Assembly (NCBI GenBank): GCA_022360735.1
Contig: JAKSCF010000707.1
Location: forward strand, 1 to 6,293
DNA: 6,293 nt
Reading direction: 5' to 3'
Origin: Clostridia bacterium
Lineage (GTDB): Bacteria; Bacillota_A; Clostridia; Peptostreptococcales; JAAYPU01
Shown one piece after another: positions 5,086 to 6,293 of this stretch; position 1 is the first letter of the stretch, and each line of letters opens with the position of its first letter. The notes under the pieces were generated by a model. That model did no database searches. It saw nothing but the letters and a program-made list of their open reading frames with translations, and was not told the DNA's origin. A program made the translations under genes and the position numbers.

Positions 5086-5190
5086 CAAACGATAGTGGAA
5101 CAATGGTTAAACAATAGTAAAGCGATAGTAGAACAATAGTTAAACAATAGTTAAGCGATAGTGGAACAATAGTTAAGCAATTGTTCAGCT
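5086..5190. repeat. Array B: nine 11-bp direct repeats in the arsR leader
   Basis: Nine consecutive 11-bp units run without slippage from 5086 to 5184, for example GGAACAATGGT, TAAACAATAGT, AAAGCGATAGT. They group into three 33-bp copies (5086-5118, 5119-5151, 5152-5184), each made of a CGATAGT unit, a (G/A)GAACAAT unit and a TAA(A/G)CAAT unit. At CAATTG (5178-5183) the orientation flips for one partial inverted unit (TTCAGCT, 5184-5190), which allows a 7-bp stem: GAACAAT 5164-5170 with ATTGTTC 5180-5186. Same family and same phase as array A. It lies between the predicted arsR transcription start and the arsR ribosome binding site, so arsR mRNA should carry it as the reverse complement. Confidence 0.85.
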
Positions 5191-5193
5191 GTT

Positions 5194-5215
5194 ACATAGA
5201 TGGTTGTCTATATGT
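5194..5215. promoter_or_regulatory. Presumed ArsR operator, start-site copy
   Basis: This 22-bp site begins ACATAGATG and ends ATATGT, with terminal inverted ends ACATA and TATGT. It matches the site at 5229-5250 at 20 of 22 positions and overlaps the predicted arsR start near 5211. ArsR proteins bind imperfect dyads at such positions. Binding is inferred from place and duplication. Confidence 0.6.
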
Positions 5216-5217
5216 AG

Positions 5218-5245
5218 AATATACCAATACATAGATGATTGTCAA
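5218..5245 (-). promoter_or_regulatory. arsR-acr3 promoter
   Basis: On the minus strand TTGACA (5240-5245), a 16-bp spacer and TATATT (5218-5223) form a near-consensus sigma-A promoter. The start should lie near 5211, giving a leader of about 145 nt. The -35 is inside one presumed operator and the start is inside the other, so a repressor could block both ends. Confidence 0.7.
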
Positions 5246-5250
5246 TATGT
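5229..5250. promoter_or_regulatory. Presumed ArsR operator, -35 copy
   Basis: This is the second 22-bp copy, 35 bp from the first. It differs at two positions (A for G at position 10, A for T at position 16). It contains the whole TTGACA -35 box of the arsR promoter, so occupancy would hide the box from RNA polymerase. Confidence 0.6.
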
Positions 5251-5266
5251 TTTGGAGAAATTTTTT

Positions 5267-5310
5267 AAAAATAAAAAAGAATTGATTTTGTACAATTCTT
5301 TTTTATTTTT
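5267..5310 (-). terminator. Intrinsic terminator of cvfB
   Basis: A perfect 18-bp inverted repeat (5267-5284 with 5293-5310) has an 8-nt loop. Its core is GAATTG/CAATTC, flanked by an A-tract on one side and a T-tract (TTTTTTATTTTT in the minus transcript) on the other. It starts at the cvfB stop codon. The symmetry means it could also stop plus-strand transcription. Confidence 0.85.
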
Positions 5311-6149
5311 TAGTCTTTATTCAATTCTATTCCTTCTTCTGTAAACTTTATTTTCTTTTCTTTAAACAATCTCCCTACGGCCCTTTTAAAAGCTCTTTTA
5401 CTCATATTAAGTTCTGTTTTAATGCGCTCAGGGTCGCTATTGTCATTTAATAATAGTATGCCATTGTTCAAAGACATTTTCTCAAAGATGACAGCAGCAT
5501 CCTCATCCATTTGGACCTTCCCTTTATCTCTCAAGGAAAGATTTAATTTGCCATCCTCTCTTACTTGTCGAACTCTAGCTTCAATTTTATCCCCGCGTCG
5601 ATAATTACCGAATAATTCTTTATAAGGTATTAGTCCTTGATATTGATTATCTACTGCAACAAAAGCCCCTATTTCTTTTTTAATATTGTAGATAGTGCCT
5701 TTTATTTTATCGTTTACTTTATAGGGCGAATCACTGCTTAGCATTTTATAAACATCCATTGTTGCGCTTAACCGATTGCTTTTATCAATATATAACCCTA
5801 CTAAGCATGTTTCTCCTTGTTTCACTCTATAAGTTTGTTCTTTAAATGGTAAGAACAAGTCCTTTTCCAGTCCCCAATCCATAAAAGCTCCTATCTTAGT
5901 TGCTTCTACCACTTTTAGTTCTGCAACATCATTGAGAGTAAGATAAGGTTTTTTTGTTGTAGCGATCTTTCTGTCATTTGAATCTCTATAAACAAATACT
6001 TCTATCTCATCGCCCAAATCAGCATCTTCAGGAACTTGTTTTAAAGGCAGAAGAACTTTTTCATATTCATTATCTAAGTCAGATAGATATACACCCATAG
6101 GTTTCATTTCTTTTACATACAAATTTTGAATCTCACCTAATTTAATCAT
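5310..6149 (-). CDS. cvfB: CvfB/YitL family S1-domain RNA-binding protein
   Basis: This 279-residue cytoplasmic protein belongs to the CvfB (Staphylococcus aureus) and YitL (Bacillus subtilis) family of RNA-binding proteins, implicated in post-transcriptional control. Three S1-like OB domains can be seen at about 1-63, 71-132 (VVEATKIGAFMDWGLEKDLFLP at 80-101) and 146-208 (KGTIYNIKKEIGAFVA, then GLIPYKEL, then a RRGDKIEARVRQVREDGKLNLSLR end). A winged helix follows at about 213-277, with LNMSKRAFKRAVGRLFKEKK at 247-266. Length and domain order match the family. The start is supported by AAGGAG with a 6-nt spacing. The gene is probably monocistronic, with its own promoter and terminator. In S. 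aureus the protein affects virulence gene expression; a role here cannot be stated from sequence. Confidence 0.93.
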   Translation of the reverse strand: MIKLGEIQNLYVKEMKPMGVYLSDLDNEYEKVLLPLKQVPEDADLGDEIEVFVYRDSNDRKIATTKKPYLTLNDVAELKVVEATKIGAFMDWGLEKDLFLPFKEQTYRVKQGETCLVGLYIDKSNRLSATMDVYKMLSSDSPYKVNDKIKGTIYNIKKEIGAFVAVDNQYQGLIPYKELFGNYRRGDKIEARVRQVREDGKLNLSLRDKGKVQMDEDAAVIFEKMSLNNGILLLNDNSDPERIKTELNMSKRAFKRAVGRLFKEKKIKFTEEGIELNKD

Positions 6150-6200
6150 TTTTTCTCCTTAAAAGTATCGATATTTCATATAGGAATATACTACCTATTT

Positions 6201-6228
6201 ATTGTATACGGTTTTTAAATAATTACAA
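6201..6228 (-). promoter_or_regulatory. cvfB promoter
   Basis: On the minus strand TTGTAA (6223-6228), a 16-bp spacer and TACAAT (6201-6206) fit sigma-A. The predicted start near 6194 gives a 5' leader of about 45 nt. The leader contains a small inverted repeat (ATAGG with CCTAT, within 6180-6198) whose function is unknown. Confidence 0.5.
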
Positions 6229-6237
6229 CATCTTTCT

Positions 6238-6272
6238 AAAAAAATAAGAGAGCTAAAAGCTCCCTTTTTTTT
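6238..6272. terminator. Bidirectional intrinsic terminator
   Basis: GAGAGCT (6248-6254) and AGCTCCC (6258-6264) form a 7-bp stem with a 3-nt loop. Seven A (6238-6244) stand on the left and eight T (6265-6272) on the right. The one imperfect pair (6249/6263) becomes U.G on the minus strand, so it probably ends a minus-strand gene lying to the right of the window, upstream of cvfB. Confidence 0.75.
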
Positions 6273-6293
6273 ACCACTTGTTATTATTTGAGA

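Noticed and set aside
4933..5139. Plus-strand 68-codon frame
   Set aside because: Antisense to arsR and running into repeat array B; no domain or start signal.
5422..5604. Plus-strand 60-codon frame
   Set aside because: Antisense shadow within cvfB.

Overview
The window is AT-rich DNA from a Gram-positive, low-GC bacterium. Strong AGGAGG-type ribosome binding sites, a GerAB-type spore germination permease, a CvfB/YitL protein, a clostridial-style Crp/Fnr regulator with its ferredoxin, and an Acr3-type arsenite pump together suggest a spore-forming anaerobe of the Clostridia. Species cannot be named from the sequence alone.

Layout, left to right. (1) 126-1226 (+): a ten-helix GerAB-type germinant receptor permease. 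It converges, with a 1-bp gap, on (2) 1228-1920 (-): a Crp/Fnr-type regulator. The regulator is divergent from (3) 2029-2742 (+): a 237-aa ferredoxin-like Fe-S protein. Their 108-bp shared promoter region holds a GTAGC-N4-GCTAC palindrome about 41.5 bp upstream of the predicted ferredoxin start, suggesting that the regulator activates the Fe-S gene and represses itself. (4) 2742-2887: an array of 11-bp degenerate repeats, direct in its left half and inverted in its right half, which fills the space between two convergent genes and can fold into a roughly 46-bp stem. (5) 2892-3443 (-): a tandemly duplicated DUF6506-like protein. (6) 3562-3651: a 90-bp near-perfect hairpin in which all seven imperfections become G.U pairs in minus-strand RNA. 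(7) 3713-4750 (-) acr3 and 4740-5066 (-) arsR: an arsenite resistance operon. It has a TTGACA-N16-TATATT promoter bracketed by two near-identical 22-bp presumed ArsR operators. (8) 5086-5190: a second array of the same 11-bp repeat family, mostly direct, inside the predicted arsR leader RNA. (9) 5310-6149 (-): cvfB/yitL, with its own promoter and a perfect 18-bp terminator. (10) 6238-6272: a bidirectional terminator that closes a neighbour outside the window.

Three biological themes are present: spore germination, redox or nitrosative stress (regulator plus Fe-S protein), and arsenite efflux. The genes belong to known families. The unexplained parts are non-coding: the two 11-bp repeat arrays with a shared 33-bp higher-order phase and a shared CAATTG turning point, and the minus-strand hairpin between acr3 and the DUF6506-like gene. 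A sequence like part of the ars operator, combined with a promoter-like pair, lies next to that hairpin and may link the DUF6506-like gene to the arsenite response.

No intergenic stretch exceeds 300 bases. The largest gaps (3444-3712 and 5067-5309) are described in the features.
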